DNA of 64,000 bases from Saccharibacillus qingshengii (GTDB lineage: Bacteria > Bacillota > Bacilli > Paenibacillales > Paenibacillaceae): assembly GCF_013185195.1 (NCBI RefSeq), contig NZ_JAAZWC010000010.1:122500-186499 (forward strand), given 5' to 3'. A program made the translations under genes and the position numbers. This document shows positions 33,638 through 43,091 of the stretch, piece by piece. The notes under the pieces were generated by a model. That model searched no databases, was not told the DNA's origin, and saw nothing but the letters and a program-made list of their open reading frames with translations. How positions within the stretch are numbered: position 1 is the stretch's first letter; each line of letters begins with the position of its first letter.

Positions 33638-33853
33638 CTACTCCTCATTACCCGCATCTGCGCATCTTGGCAAGCAAGCTTCCGGAAAAAGATCGTCGAT
33701 CCGGGAAGAATCTTCGAATCCGCACAGCAAAAAGACATCCGCGCGGAGAAGGGGACGCGAATGCCTTCGGCCGTAACGAAAGGATGGATCGCGGGGAATG
33801 GTCTGCCTTGAGGGGCCCGGCGGAGAAACGTATAGCGGCTCCACCGGGTGCAA
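33638..33853 (-). CDS. Doubtful small ORF with a good ribosome site
   Basis: A frame read from a GTG near 33853 has AGGGGGTGATACT upstream, which is a good ribosome site, and would give about 70 residues beginning VKVLHPVEPLYVSPPGP. The composition is arginine-, serine- and proline-rich with no domain or membrane segment. It may be chance coding in a gene-free interval. Confidence is low. Confidence 0.2.
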   Translation of the reverse strand: MHPVEPLYVSPPGPSRQTIPRDPSFRYGRRHSRPLLRADVFLLCGFEDSSRIDDLFPEACLPRCADAGNEE

Positions 33854-33897
33854 CACTTTCACAGTATCACCCCCTAATGAACATTTTCTGAACAATA

Positions 33898-33943
33898 GAC
33901 TCCTTTTTTATGGCCTCACAGCTGTGTGCAAAAAAAAGGAGTC
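33898..33943. terminator. Inverted repeat, possible bidirectional terminator
   Basis: GGACTCCTTTTTT-type arms (GACTCCTTTTTT and AAAAAAAAGGAGTC) enclose a smaller palindrome CACAGCTGTG. T runs occur on both strands. Confidence 0.6.
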
Positions 33944-33961
33944 CGCGCAGCGAAGTCACTT

Positions 33962-34052
33962 TTCTTTCGATCTCTTCTTTATGATCTTTTCTTTTAATCT
34001 CTTCTTTTTAATCTCTTATTTCGATCCTTCCCTTCGATCTCTTCTTTATTCC
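33962..34052 (+). repeat. Polypyrimidine tandem repeat
   Basis: About six degenerate copies of a 13-16 bp unit (CGATCTCTTCTTTAT and variants) form a nearly pure C/T tract on the plus strand, about 140 bp upstream of the ACT-domain gene. The gene-free interval 33566-34191 holds this, the inverted repeat at 33898-33943 and one doubtful ORF. Confidence 0.65.
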
Positions 34053-34191
34053 CTACACAAAATCTCCATTTGAACCCCGCTCCGCGATCTGACATAATGG
34101 GGCATAACTTAACGCGCTGACGCATCACCGGATGCTCGATCCTTCCCGCATTCCGCAGGCTTGGGCGCGTTTGAACAAGGGGGGCTTTTCG

Positions 34192-34461
34192 TTGAAAGGC
34201 ATTATTACGGTACTCGGCAAAGATCAGGTCGGCATTATCGCCAAAGTATGTACCTATCTCGCCCAGCAGAACGTGAATATTCTCGATATTTCGCAGACCA
34301 TCGTTCAGGATTACTTCAATATGATGATGATCGTGGACATTTCGCAGCCGGCCAAAGCGTTCGAAGATCTGATCGCGGACCTGCATGAGCTGGGGCTCGA
34401 AATCGGAGTGGAGATCAAGCTGCAGCACGAAGACATATTCAACAGCATGCACCGGATTTAG
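34192..34461 (+). CDS. ACT-domain protein, UPF0237 family
   Basis: An 89-aa protein consisting of one ACT domain: MKGIITVLGKDQVGIIAKVC, then NVNILDISQTIVQDYFNMMMIVD, ending in EIKLQHEDIFNSMHRI, which is the conserved UPF0237 tail. The start is a TTG at 34192, 7 nt after a GGGGGG site; an in-frame ATG at 34132 would add 20 unconserved residues. ACT domains bind amino acids. It is 18 nt upstream of the UPF0210 gene, and the two families are commonly paired, so they likely act together; the biochemical role is unknown. Confidence 0.9.
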   Translation: MKGIITVLGKDQVGIIAKVCTYLAQQNVNILDISQTIVQDYFNMMMIVDISQPAKAFEDLIADLHELGLEIGVEIKLQHEDIFNSMHRI

Positions 34462-34479
34462 AAAGGGGACCGCCTGTAC

Positions 34480-35838
34480 ATGATTTCAAAATTCGAGGTA
34501 CAAGAAACGAATACGATGATTTCCGAAATGAAGCTCGACGTCCGAACGATTACCATGGGAATCAGCTTAATGGACTGCGGACACCCGGATCTCAAGATTT
34601 TTAATCAAAACGTATATGACAAAATCACCCGACTGGCCGAAAAATTGGTCAAAACGGGCGAAGATCTGGAGCGCCAATTCGGCATTCCGATCATCAACAA
34701 GCGGATCTCCGTCACGCCGATCGCGATTGCGGCCGGTCCGGTCCAAGCGAGCAGCTACGTCGAAGTGGCCCGGACGCTCGACCGCGCGGCGCGAGAAGTC
34801 GGCGTCAACTTCCTCGGCGGCTTCTCCGCCCTTGTGCAGAAAGGCTACACCAACAGCGACCGCATTCTAATCGACAGTATTCCGGAAGCGCTGGCGGTTA
34901 CCGAACGCGTCTGCTCGTCCGTCAATATCGGATCGTCGCGCAGCGGCATCAATATGGACGCGGTGAAAAAAATGGGCGAAATTATCCGGCAGACCGCCGA
35001 ACTGACGGCGGAGCGGGATTCGATCGGCTGCTCGAAACTGGTTGTCTTCTGCAACGCGGTCGAAGACAATCCGTTTATGGCGGGCGCTTTCCACGGGCCG
35101 GGCGAACCGGAATGCGAGATCAATGTCGGGGTCAGCGGGCCGGGCGTGGTCAAGCGGGCGCTCGAAGAAGTAAAGGATGCCGATTTCGAGACGCTGTGCG
35201 AGACGATCAAACGGACGGCGTTCAAGGTCACGCGCGCCGGCCAACTGGTCGCCCAGGAAGCGGCGAAACGTCTGGACGTACCGTTCGGCAGCATCGATCT
35301 GTCGCTCGCGCCGACGCCGGCCGTCGGCGATTCGATCGCGGAGATCTTCCGGGTGATGGGCCTCGAAGAAGCCGGAGCCCCGGGCACCACGGCGGCGCTC
35401 GCCATCTTGAACGACAATGTCAAAAAAGGCGGCGTCATGGCTTCTTCGTACGTCGGAGGTCTCAGCGGCGCGTTTATTCCGGTTAGCGAAGACCAGGCGA
35501 TGATCGAAGCCGTCCAGCGCGGAGCCTTGACGCTCGAGAAGCTGGAAGCCATGACCTGCGTCTGCTCCGTCGGTCTCGACATGATCGCGATTCCGGGCGA
35601 CACAAGCGCTTCGACCATCGCGGGCATCATTGCCGACGAAGCGGCGATCGGCATGGTCAACAACAAGACGACCGCCGTTCGCCTGATTCCCGTGATCGGC
35701 AAAGGCGTAGGCGAAATCGCCGAATTCGGCGGCCTGCTCGGTTATGCGCCGGTCATGCCGGTCAACCGGTTCGACTGTGCGCCGTTTATCAACCGGGGCG
35801 GACGGGTACCGGCTCCGATTCACAGCTTCAAGAACTGA
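34480..35838 (+). CDS. UPF0210 family protein (PFL/DUF711)
   Basis: A 452-aa protein matching the UPF0210 (DUF711) family over its length: [82 protein letters not shown] and the C-terminal [27 protein letters not shown]. The fold is related to glycyl-radical enzyme barrels but no radical glycine motif is claimed. Function is unknown. It is co-transcribed with the ACT-domain protein. Confidence 0.92.
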   Translation: MISKFEVQETNTMISEMKLDVRTITMGISLMDCGHPDLKIFNQNVYDKITRLAEKLVKTGEDLERQFGIPIINKRISVTPIAIAAGPVQASSYVEVARTLDRAAREVGVNFLGGFSALVQKGYTNSDRILIDSIPEALAVTERVCSSVNIGSSRSGINMDAVKKMGEIIRQTAELTAERDSIGCSKLVVFCNAVEDNPFMAGAFHGPGEPECEINVGVSGPGVVKRALEEVKDADFETLCETIKRTAFKVTRAGQLVAQEAAKRLDVPFGSIDLSLAPTPAVGDSIAEIFRVMGLEEAGAPGTTAALAILNDNVKKGGVMASSYVGGLSGAFIPVSEDQAMIEAVQRGALTLEKLEAMTCVCSVGLDMIAIPGDTSASTIAGIIADEAAIGMVNNKTTAVRLIPVIGKGVGEIAEFGGLLGYAPVMPVNRFDCAPFINRGGRVPAPIHSFKN

Positions 35839-35995
35839 TCGCAGGCAGCAGACCTTCTTTTTTTCAGTCGAAACGTTTTTGCATACAGACACCACCGCTT
35901 TTCCGTGTTAAACTATGAAATCTATAACTCGCTCTCTTTCGGAACGAACCGAAAAAAAGACGGGGCATGGCATTATTCGATAGCGGAGGGAACTT

Positions 35996-37222
35996 ATGCG
36001 CAGCTTGTACTCAACATGGAATCGAATCAGTCTGGTAAAACGTATCCTGATCGGTCTGGCGATCGGCATCCTGCTCGCTCTGGTGTTCCCGGGCGCCAAA
36101 TGGATCTCGCTGCTGGGCTCCCTGTTTGTCGGGGCACTCAAAGGCATCGCTCCGATTCTGGTTCTTCTTCTGGTCACGGCCGCTATATCGCGGCATCGCC
36201 AGGGTCAACGAACCAATATGAAGTCCATTATTGTGTTGTATCTGACCGGGACGTTCCTGGCGGGACTGACGGCCGTCGCCATCAGCTTCCTGTTTCCGGT
36301 CCGATTGTCCCTCGTCGAAGCGACCGAAGGACTTACTCCGCCCCAAGGCATCACGGAGGTCCTCCGGACTCTGCTGCTTAACCTGGTCGACAATCCGGTC
36401 AACGCTTTGATTAACGCGAACTATATCGGGATTCTCGCTTGGGCGGTACTGCTCGGCGCGGCGCTCCGCCATTCGCGGGAAGGCGTCAAGGATGTCATCG
36501 AAAGCCTGTCCGATGCGCTGACACGTATCGTCGGCTGGATCATCAACCTGGCTCCATTCGGCATTCTGGGCCTGGTGTTCTCTTCGATCACCGAGAACGG
36601 TCTGGAATCGCTGGCCGATTACGGTAGGCTGCTCGCCGTACTGATCGGCTGCATGCTGTTTATGGCGCTGGTCGTCAATCCGCTGATCGTGTATGCGACG
36701 ATCCGCAGCAATCCGTATCCCCTCGTACTCCGCTGTCTGAGAGAGAGCGGAATCACGGCCTTCTTCACCCGCAGCTCCGCCGCCAATATTCCGGTGAATA
36801 TGAAACTGGCCGAGAAACTGGGACTGGACAAAGAAACCTATTCCGTTTCGATTCCGCTCGGCGCTACGGTCAATATGGCGGGCGCGGCGATCACGATCTC
36901 CGTGCTCACGCTTGCCGCGGTGCATACGCTCGGAATTCCCGTCGATTTCGGCACGGCGCTGCTGCTCAGCGTTCTGTCCGCGGTGGCCGCCGCAGGCGCA
37001 TCGGGCGTCCCCGGGGGATCCCTGCTGCTGATCCCGCTGGCCTGCAGTTTGTTCGGCATCCCGAACGAAATCGCGATTCAGGTCGTCGGCGTCGGCTTTA
37101 TCATCGGCGTGCTGCAGGACTCCTGCGAAACGGCTCTGAACTCTTCTTCGGACGTGCTCTTTACCGCATCGGCCGACCGGGCGCGCAAGCGCAAAGAAGC
37201 GAAACTTCAGACGAACGTGTAA
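35996..37222 (+). CDS. sstT: Na+/serine-threonine symporter SstT
   Basis: A 408-aa DAACS-family transporter. SstT-typical segments are [22 protein letters not shown], the hairpin [22 protein letters not shown], the Na+/substrate motif [17 protein letters not shown] and [19 protein letters not shown]. It takes up serine and threonine with sodium. CGGAGGG precedes the ATG. It is followed by a strong terminator at 37267-37315 and is monocistronic. Confidence 0.93.
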   Translation: MRSLYSTWNRISLVKRILIGLAIGILLALVFPGAKWISLLGSLFVGALKGIAPILVLLLVTAAISRHRQGQRTNMKSIIVLYLTGTFLAGLTAVAISFLFPVRLSLVEATEGLTPPQGITEVLRTLLLNLVDNPVNALINANYIGILAWAVLLGAALRHSREGVKDVIESLSDALTRIVGWIINLAPFGILGLVFSSITENGLESLADYGRLLAVLIGCMLFMALVVNPLIVYATIRSNPYPLVLRCLRESGITAFFTRSSAANIPVNMKLAEKLGLDKETYSVSIPLGATVNMAGAAITISVLTLAAVHTLGIPVDFGTALLLSVLSAVAAAGASGVPGGSLLLIPLACSLFGIPNEIAIQVVGVGFIIGVLQDSCETALNSSSDVLFTASADRARKRKEAKLQTNV

Positions 37223-37266
37223 TTAGGCAATACGGAAATACGGCCTATCGCCGCCATCTTCTATCC

Positions 37267-37315
37267 AAACGAACAAATTCCGGCTTTTTTCTGTCGGAAT
37301 TTGTTCGTTTTTTTG
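37267..37315 (+). terminator. Terminator of sstT
   Basis: AAACGAACAAATTCCG pairs with CGGAATTTGTTCGTTT, followed by TTTTT. Confidence 0.92.
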
Positions 37316-37443
37316 ATTTGTTTTTAATAAAAAACCCGCTAGCCGCCTACCAAGTCATATGATAATATGAACAAGGTGCCTGAATACATAAAAAAAGGCA
37401 AATTCATCCGGTCTATGTAACCTAATACGGGAGGGTAAAATTC

Positions 37444-38307
37444 ATGTTATTTTGTACGAACTGCGGAAATCCAATCAAAGAAGGCGAAACGCACGTCTGC
37501 CCGGCGGCTCCGGCTTCTTCTACGGGGCTTCCATCTTCTTCATCTCCAAGCCCGGCTCCGAATCCGATTCCTTCTTCGGAACCGATCCCTGCGCACACGC
37601 CCCCGTCTTCGGCCGGCAGTACCGCCAAAGACTACGGCACCCTGGTCAAAGGCGAATTGTCCAAGTTCGAAAAAGGCACGCTGCTCGGCCTGCTCAAAAA
37701 TCCGATGTCGGCTCTGCAGCTGCGCGGCGAAACGGATCTGCGCTACGGTCTGATGGGACTCGCCGCTTCGCTGATCGGGTACATGCTCTGGGCCTGGTCC
37801 TTCAAGCGCAACCTGCTGCACACGCTGTTCGAAATGTCGGGCGGCGGTTCGAGCTCCGAATGGCGGGACGGCTACAGCGAAATCAGTAAGCAGTTCGCCA
37901 TTTTGAGTCCGCTGTTCGTCATCGGCCTCGTTTCCCTGATCGCTTTGATCGTCGGAGCCCTGGGGCTCGGCAGTTGGCTCGGCACGAACAAAATATCCGG
38001 CAAAGAAGCGTTGGCCAAACTCGGTTCGGTCCAACTGGCAATCGGTGCCGGTTTCCTGGCCTGCGCCCTGATGATGTTCGTCTCGCTCCGTCTGGGACTG
38101 CTGCTGCTGATCGTTGCCCTGCTGTCCGCATGGGCGCTCACCCTGCTCGCTTCCGTTCAACTGTTCCGCGTCTCCTCCGAACGGATGCTGCCTATGGTCG
38201 CTTTGTTCGCTTTGGTCATGGTGGCCGCGATTGCAATCACGTTCAATCTCCAGGTTCAGGCCGGAATCGAAAATCTGCTGGGATCGACTTTGGGCGACTT
38301 CCTGTAA
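37444..38307 (+). CDS. Zinc-ribbon membrane protein of unknown function
   Basis: A 287-aa protein with a half zinc ribbon at the N-terminus (MLFCTNCGNPIKEGETHVCP), a Ser/Pro-rich linker (21-60), and five hydrophobic helices from about 100 to 275. It opens a two-gene operon with the TcaA-like protein 31 nt downstream, which also starts with a zinc ribbon. The pair may work together at the membrane in cell-envelope stress, by analogy with TcaA; this is inference. GGGAGGG lies 10 nt before the ATG. Confidence 0.82.
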   Translation: MLFCTNCGNPIKEGETHVCPAAPASSTGLPSSSSPSPAPNPIPSSEPIPAHTPPSSAGSTAKDYGTLVKGELSKFEKGTLLGLLKNPMSALQLRGETDLRYGLMGLAASLIGYMLWAWSFKRNLLHTLFEMSGGGSSSEWRDGYSEISKQFAILSPLFVIGLVSLIALIVGALGLGSWLGTNKISGKEALAKLGSVQLAIGAGFLACALMMFVSLRLGLLLLIVALLSAWALTLLASVQLFRVSSERMLPMVALFALVMVAAIAITFNLQVQAGIENLLGSTLGDFL

Positions 38308-38337
38308 CTTTAATTCAAGGAAAGGAATGATCGATCC

Positions 38338-40275
38338 ATGTACTGTCAAAAATGTGGAACCCAAGCCAATCCCGGTTGGAAATTTTGCGAGAAATGCGGA
38401 GCGCCGCTCGAAGCGTCCTCCGCTCAAGCCGCTCCGGCCAGCCCTGCGCCTTTTATAAGCGCTTCGGACGAGAGCATGCAGGCTGTGCCCGCCAAGCCGA
38501 AGCGTCCCCTGTCCAAAAAGAATAAAATTTGGGCAGGCAGCATCGGCGGAGCCGTACTGCTGCTCGCCGCGGCTTTCCTGATTCTGCGCATGACCTACGG
38601 ACCGTCCACGCCCGACGAGCTGGCCAAGAAGCTCAATGCGGCCGTCGATGCGCAGGATCCGGCAGCCCTGGCCTCTTACCTGGACGATTCGGATTCACCG
38701 CTTCTGGATGAAGAACGCCTCCAGGCTTTCAAGACTTCCCTCGAAGACGAAGACGTACGCAGAACGTACAAAGAAGGCATTTTGAATGCGATCCAGCTGG
38801 CGGAGACGACCGAAACCTCCGGGGACGACGGTTCGTTCGGCAGCCGGCTCAGACAGGAACTCGAGAAATCGGATGCCGCTCTCGCGCCTTACTGGATTAC
38901 TTTTGCCGAAGAACGTTCTTGGCGAGGCAGCCGCTGGAGCGCCCATGTTATTCCGGTCGGTCTCTCCGCCCGAAGCTCCGATTCGGCCGAAGGCGTCACG
39001 AGCTCGATCCAGATCGGCAATCTGAAGTCGGACAATGGGCTGCTTGAGAATCTCTGGCCGTCTTCCTATGCTTATACGGGCGCTTTGACCGGTGCTTACG
39101 GCAGCCGCGCTTACGACGGATGGGTAGAAGCTTACCAGTACCCGCAGCCTGCCGATGTCGTCTTCGACGTGTCCAAGACAAATGCCCTGACACTGCGTTT
39201 CCCTTCCGTCGAGACGAAAGTGACTTTGAACGGTAAGGAAGTAACCGGAACGCCAGGCGAATACTCTACGTTCCGCCCGGTTCCGCAAAAGGTCGAACTG
39301 ACCGCATCCACCGACGCTTACGGCGCTTCCCTAAGCGGCAAAACGACTGTGGATACCGCGCAGGACACGGATTATGAAATCGCAGGCCTTTTGCAGCAGA
39401 CCGCTTCGGAGAAAGTGGCCGATCTGGCGTATAAAACGCTGGAGAGTTGGGCCAAAGCCACGAACGCTGGCCGTGCAAATCTGCTGACCGGTTACGATCC
39501 GCAGGGAACATTCGCCGAGTATCTGACCTGGGCGATAGAAAATAGTCCGGACAGCCGCTTCGCCTTGAACAAAGTCGTCGTCAACCCGTCCACTATTCGT
39601 TTCGAAAAAGACTATCTGACCGCAGATATCAGTTATACCTATGTGGACGCCAATTATTCGGAAGAAGAACAGGATATGGCGTTCCGTCTTGAAATCGCTC
39701 CGCAAAGCGGCAAAGAAACCTGGTGGATCACAGGTTACGACTCGGCTTATGTCGAGCAATCGGATGCCGATATCACGCGGGAAAATGCCGAATTCAAAAA
39801 AGAAAGCACCGCTTTGTATGCCGCAGCCCAAAAAGCTTCGGAAGAAGCCGCTCTCACGGACGAAGGCAGCGAAGCCGCAGACGCAGCCGCTTCCGGCTCC
39901 GCCGCGTTTACGCAGGATGAGGCCCAGTCGTTCATGGTCGATTACCTGAGCGCTTCCGTCGAAGCCATCAATTCCAGGGATTTCAGTTATGCCGCGCCCT
40001 ATATGGATCCGGACGGTCCGGCTGCCAAAGAGTCGTCGGATTACATTCCGTACCTGGAATCGAAAGGCATTACGGAAAGCTTCGAGAACGCGGTTGTCAC
40101 CGGCTTCAAAGACAACGGCGATTCGACCTACACCGTGAACACACGGGAATCGTACATCATCTACAACAAGGACATGAAAGGCAAGGCAAGAAGTTATAAT
40201 TCCGTCTACACGCTGAGCGTGATCGACGGCATGCTCAAAGCCCACAAGCTGGTCAGCACCAAAGAAATCGAATAA
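38338..40275 (+). CDS. TcaA-like zinc-ribbon, single-pass extracytoplasmic protein (YvbJ-like)
   Basis: A 645-aa protein with an N-terminal zinc ribbon (MYCQKCGTQANPGWKFCEKCG), a proline-rich linker, one membrane helix near 66-86, then a large extracytoplasmic part with alternating domains (PSTPDELAKKLNAAVDAQDPAALASYLDD as the first) and a C-terminal NTF2-like segment (SFMVDYLSASVEAINSRDFSYAAPYMD). This is the architecture of TcaA of Staphylococcus and YvbJ of Bacillus, associated with glycopeptide susceptibility and cell-wall assembly. A very acidic Ala/Glu stretch (about 495-525) precedes the last domain. A strong terminator follows. Confidence 0.85.
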   Translation: MYCQKCGTQANPGWKFCEKCGAPLEASSAQAAPASPAPFISASDESMQAVPAKPKRPLSKKNKIWAGSIGGAVLLLAAAFLILRMTYGPSTPDELAKKLNAAVDAQDPAALASYLDDSDSPLLDEERLQAFKTSLEDEDVRRTYKEGILNAIQLAETTETSGDDGSFGSRLRQELEKSDAALAPYWITFAEERSWRGSRWSAHVIPVGLSARSSDSAEGVTSSIQIGNLKSDNGLLENLWPSSYAYTGALTGAYGSRAYDGWVEAYQYPQPADVVFDVSKTNALTLRFPSVETKVTLNGKEVTGTPGEYSTFRPVPQKVELTASTDAYGASLSGKTTVDTAQDTDYEIAGLLQQTASEKVADLAYKTLESWAKATNAGRANLLTGYDPQGTFAEYLTWAIENSPDSRFALNKVVVNPSTIRFEKDYLTADISYTYVDANYSEEEQDMAFRLEIAPQSGKETWWITGYDSAYVEQSDADITRENAEFKKESTALYAAAQKASEEAALTDEGSEAADAAASGSAAFTQDEAQSFMVDYLSASVEAINSRDFSYAAPYMDPDGPAAKESSDYIPYLESKGITESFENAVVTGFKDNGDSTYTVNTRESYIIYNKDMKGKARSYNSVYTLSVIDGMLKAHKLVSTKEIE

Positions 40276-40346
40276 TCCGAAGTTCGGCACCGCCATCCTT
40301 TCCGGCCGCAAGGTCGGTCGATCCAGGCAGCGTGTCCATAACCGGC

Positions 40347-40384
40347 AAAAGCCTTTCCCCTCCTGCCGAGGGGAAAGGCTTTTT
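40347..40384 (+). terminator. Terminator of the zinc-ribbon/TcaA-like operon
   Basis: AAAAGCCTTTCCCCTC pairs with GAGGGGAAAGGCTTTT, about 75 nt after the stop; it would also stop minus-strand transcripts. Confidence 0.92.
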
Positions 40385-40433
40385 GGTTTCCCGCTTTTTC
40401 CGTTGGTTCCGTTGGTTCTGCCCGCAGCGCCGC

Positions 40434-41366
40434 TTATTCCGACTTCCTACAGCCTAGGCCGGCCTGCAGCGCTTCCCATACCGAACCTTCATGTCCGCAG
40501 GATGGACAAAAGGTTCGGCCGTCCAGCGCAGGAATCGCGGCCGCCAACCGAAGTGACCCGCACCGCCGCGCTTCGCGCTCCAGCGTACGCAGTTCCCAGC
40601 GGAGGGCGGAATCTGTCGCCGGAAGCACGGCTGACGGGGAAGCGTCCGTCTGTGCTTCCGTTACCGGATCCGATCCGTAGACGACATAGGCTCCGGGCGA
40701 ATCCTCCTTCGGCCACAGATACCAATCCGCTTCGCAGTTCGGGCAGGTGCCCATGTATTCGTCGCCTTCCGGATAAGCGAACAACAGCCTGGCCGCGGCG
40801 CGGTTCCCGGCATAAGCCGCATAGGCGGCCAGAAGATAAACGGAGTCGGCGTCCTCCCCCTCCTGCCGGCTTATCTCCAAATCCGCGGCTGCGAGATCGA
40901 CTATTCGCCCGTACAATCGGCTTAGTCGCCCAAGTCCGTCCAGGTATCCCTCCGCGATCCGCTGCACGGTATCCGCCGCAAGTTCCGACTGCCGCTCTCT
41001 GCGAAACTCCCCGGAAGACGCGATGTCCCTAAGATCGGCTCCCGCTTCTCTCGCCGCTTCCATCCACCCGCAGGTGATGTACAGGTCGGTCAGCGTCTCC
41101 CGCTCTTCCGCTTTCTCCGCCAGATTCGCCAGATGGGGCAGCGCAGCGAGAGCAGCGGTATAGATCGTCTCTTGATGCAGCAGCAGTCCGAACAGCTCCT
41201 GCCGCAGTTCAGCGTCGTCCTTCGCCGCTTCCATGCGTCCAAGTTCCTCGGCCGCCTCGCCCCCGCCTCCATAAGCCGTAATGAGAAGCCTCCATTCGGG
41301 ATCGTGCAACTCGAGTCTTGCGATCTGCCTGCCCGCATGTCCAAGGTTCTCGCGCTTCCTCGTCAC
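40434..41366 (-). CDS. Hypothetical helical protein with two CxxC zinc-finger pairs
   Basis: A 310-aa soluble protein. The N-terminal two thirds are alpha-helical, with a HEAT-like stretch (ETIYTAALAALPHLANLAEK). Two cysteine pairs lie in the C-terminal third, CPNC (about 205) and FCPSCG (about 292), and could bind one zinc. The start is a GTG with GGAGGAG upstream. It follows the spermidine-synthase-like gene by 14 nt in one operon. HEAT-like repeats of this look occur in several immunity-protein families, but there is no toxin nearby, so no function is claimed. Confidence 0.75.
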   Translation of the reverse strand: MTRKRENLGHAGRQIARLELHDPEWRLLITAYGGGGEAAEELGRMEAAKDDAELRQELFGLLLHQETIYTAALAALPHLANLAEKAEERETLTDLYITCGWMEAAREAGADLRDIASSGEFRRERQSELAADTVQRIAEGYLDGLGRLSRLYGRIVDLAAADLEISRQEGEDADSVYLLAAYAAYAGNRAAARLLFAYPEGDEYMGTCPNCEADWYLWPKEDSPGAYVVYGSDPVTEAQTDASPSAVLPATDSALRWELRTLEREARRCGSLRLAAAIPALDGRTFCPSCGHEGSVWEALQAGLGCRKSE

Positions 41367-41380
41367 GGTTACTCCTCCTT

Positions 41381-42127
41381 TCAGCCGAACATATCGTCAT
41401 CCAGTATCGTCCCGCGCTCCGGTTCGTCTTCGACAAAACCTGCCATCTGCCGCATTTTGGCTTCGATCGGCCGTTTCGATCCGACCAGAATCCGGTTCAT
41501 CGGATCGCGCGGATCTTCCTGCGGCAGCGCGAATCCCCTCCTATGGGGAAACACGTCCGCAAGCGTCGCCCAGACCGCTTCGGTATGCACATCGCGCCGT
41601 CCCCGGCCGAACATGTTGATCAGAATCGCGCCGTGCTCATCCAGTTTGTCCGCCGCCGTTTGGAAGCATTCCCGCGTAAACAGATGCCACGGCACGCCTT
41701 TTTCCGTAAAGGCATCCAGCACGACATAATCCAGCAGGCCGTCCGGTTCCCGCGAGAGCAGATCGCGTCCGTCGCCGACCTCCGCTTGTCCGTCGTATCC
41801 GAAATACAGGCGGCTCAGCTGGATAATCTTCCCGCTGATCTCCGCCGTGCGAATCGCCTTGTCCGCAAAATGCCGCGAGATCGTGCCGATCCCGTGCCCA
41901 ATCACGAACGCCCGCTCAAACGAAGGGTCGTTATGCTCCATCAGATGCACGATCGCGCGCGGGTATTCAAGCACAATCCGCCCCGGGTCGTTCAGATCCA
42001 GCGCCCCCTGCGCGTCTCCGTTGGCGAACTCCAGCACGCGGAAGCGGCCTTGTTCCCCATACAACTCTTCCGTCTCGCGGACCGTAATCACGCTTCCCTT
42101 GTCTTGTTCGCGGTGCAGCAGCTTCAT
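41381..42127 (-). CDS. Spermidine synthase-like methyltransferase-fold protein
   Basis: A 248-aa protein with the spermidine synthase fold. A SAM/dcSAM-binding motif VIGHGIGTISRHF (about 70), acidic strand-2 region TAEISGKIIQLSRLYFG, DGRD, and LLDYVVLDAFTEKGVPWHLFTRECF follow the family. The usual GGGDG is GHGIG. It is shorter than true spermidine synthases (about 275-280 aa), and the N-terminal beta-hairpin is reduced, so it may act on something other than putrescine. The ATG at 42127 has AGGAGGG 8 nt upstream. It is first in an operon with the zinc-finger protein. Confidence 0.82.
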   Translation of the reverse strand: MKLLHREQDKGSVITVRETEELYGEQGRFRVLEFANGDAQGALDLNDPGRIVLEYPRAIVHLMEHNDPSFERAFVIGHGIGTISRHFADKAIRTAEISGKIIQLSRLYFGYDGQAEVGDGRDLLSREPDGLLDYVVLDAFTEKGVPWHLFTRECFQTAADKLDEHGAILINMFGRGRRDVHTEAVWATLADVFPHRRGFALPQEDPRDPMNRILVGSKRPIEAKMRQMAGFVEDEPERGTILDDDMFG

Positions 42128-42256
42128 TCCCGTTACCCTCCTGTTGAATCGCTCGTTGACCTGCCGCAGCCGGCCGTCCATTCTGTCCATTATAGAAAAA
42201 AAGCGGCGGTTCGGCAAAACTCCGGGTGTTCGGGCCATTGCCAAATCCGAAGCGGA

Positions 42257-42286
42257 TATGATAAGATACTGAACGAAAGTTCAGTA
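42257..42286 (+). promoter_or_regulatory. TetR operator and -10 box
   Basis: TATGAT (42257-42262) is followed by the perfect 20-bp palindrome TACTGAACGAAAGTTCAGTA (42267-42286), placed over the start site of the TetR gene. It is a likely autoregulatory operator. Confidence 0.8.
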
Positions 42287-42303
42287 AACGGAGGTTAGCG
42301 GAT

Positions 42304-42909
42304 TTGAATAAAAAACAGCTTCAGAGCGAGCAGACACGCAAACGCATCGCCGAAGCGGCCCGGCATCTTTTTGTGCAAAAAGGGTATAAAGCGACTTCGA
42401 TCGAAGATATCACCGCCGCGACGGGAAGCAGCAAAGGCAATATTTATTACCATTTCAAAAGCAAAGAAGGTCTGTTCCTCTACCTGCTCGACGAGTGGGA
42501 TCGGGACTGGTTCGATAAATGGCGGGACAAGCAGCATCTGTACGGCAGCGCCGCCGAGAAAATGCACGGCTTCGCCGAGCTGCTCGTCATCGAAGATCTC
42601 AACCATCCGCTGACCCAGGCGGCGGACGAGTTTTTTGGCGGAGAGTTCGAGAGCGACATCATAGAGAAACTGTCCGTCATGACGGCCGACCATCTGCGCT
42701 TCAACCAGGAGCTGATCCAGTCGGGCATGGACAGCGGCGAATTCAGAGCCGGCGACGCCAAGCAGCTTGCGATCGTGCTCGAAGGACTCGTCATCGGACT
42801 CAGCCGCCTCTCGCGGCGCTCGAATTCGAACATCGATGAAGCGCTGAGTACGTACCGCCTCGCCGTGGATGTTCTGCTGAACGGTCTGGCCAAGGCTCCG
42901 CATACCTAG
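42304..42909 (+). CDS. TetR family regulator of an efflux pump
   Basis: A 201-aa regulator starting at TTG behind GGAGG. The HTH (QTRKRIAEAARHLFVQKGYKATSIEDITAATGSSKGNIYYHFKSKEGLF, about 9-57) is standard, and the rest is a helical ligand domain. It is upstream of the MFS transporter in the same direction. A palindromic operator lies at its own promoter and a related one (GAACGTTC core) at 43011-43028 before the transporter, so it probably represses both in the absence of a drug-like ligand. Confidence 0.9.
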   Translation: MNKKQLQSEQTRKRIAEAARHLFVQKGYKATSIEDITAATGSSKGNIYYHFKSKEGLFLYLLDEWDRDWFDKWRDKQHLYGSAAEKMHGFAELLVIEDLNHPLTQAADEFFGGEFESDIIEKLSVMTADHLRFNQELIQSGMDSGEFRAGDAKQLAIVLEGLVIGLSRLSRRSNSNIDEALSTYRLAVDVLLNGLAKAPHT

Positions 42910-42921
42910 CGCGGCGAGGCT

Positions 42922-43008
42922 CGGCCGGGCAGCTGCGGCTTGAGTCGACGGATCGGAGTCGGGCGCGCGAGCCTATCGAATCCACCGTTGGCAGCTGCCC
43001 GCTTTTTT
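42922..43008 (+). terminator. Terminator between the TetR gene and the MFS gene
   Basis: GGGCAGCTGC pairs with GCAGCTGCCC across a long GC-rich loop, followed by GCTTTTTTAC. The pump therefore has its own promoter next to the operator at 43011. Confidence 0.6.
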
Positions 43009-43010
43009 AC

Positions 43011-43028
43011 AGACCGAACGTTCAGTCT
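43011..43028 (+). promoter_or_regulatory. Second TetR-type operator, before the MFS gene
   Basis: AGACCGAACGTTCAGTCT is an 18-bp near-perfect palindrome sharing the GAAC and GTTCAGT half-sites of the operator at 42267-42286, without the GAAA spacer. Confidence 0.65.
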
Positions 43029-43091
43029 TTCAAATTTTTAACTTGATTACCCCTGCATCACCCACACAATGAATACGGAGGAACCTTTCTC

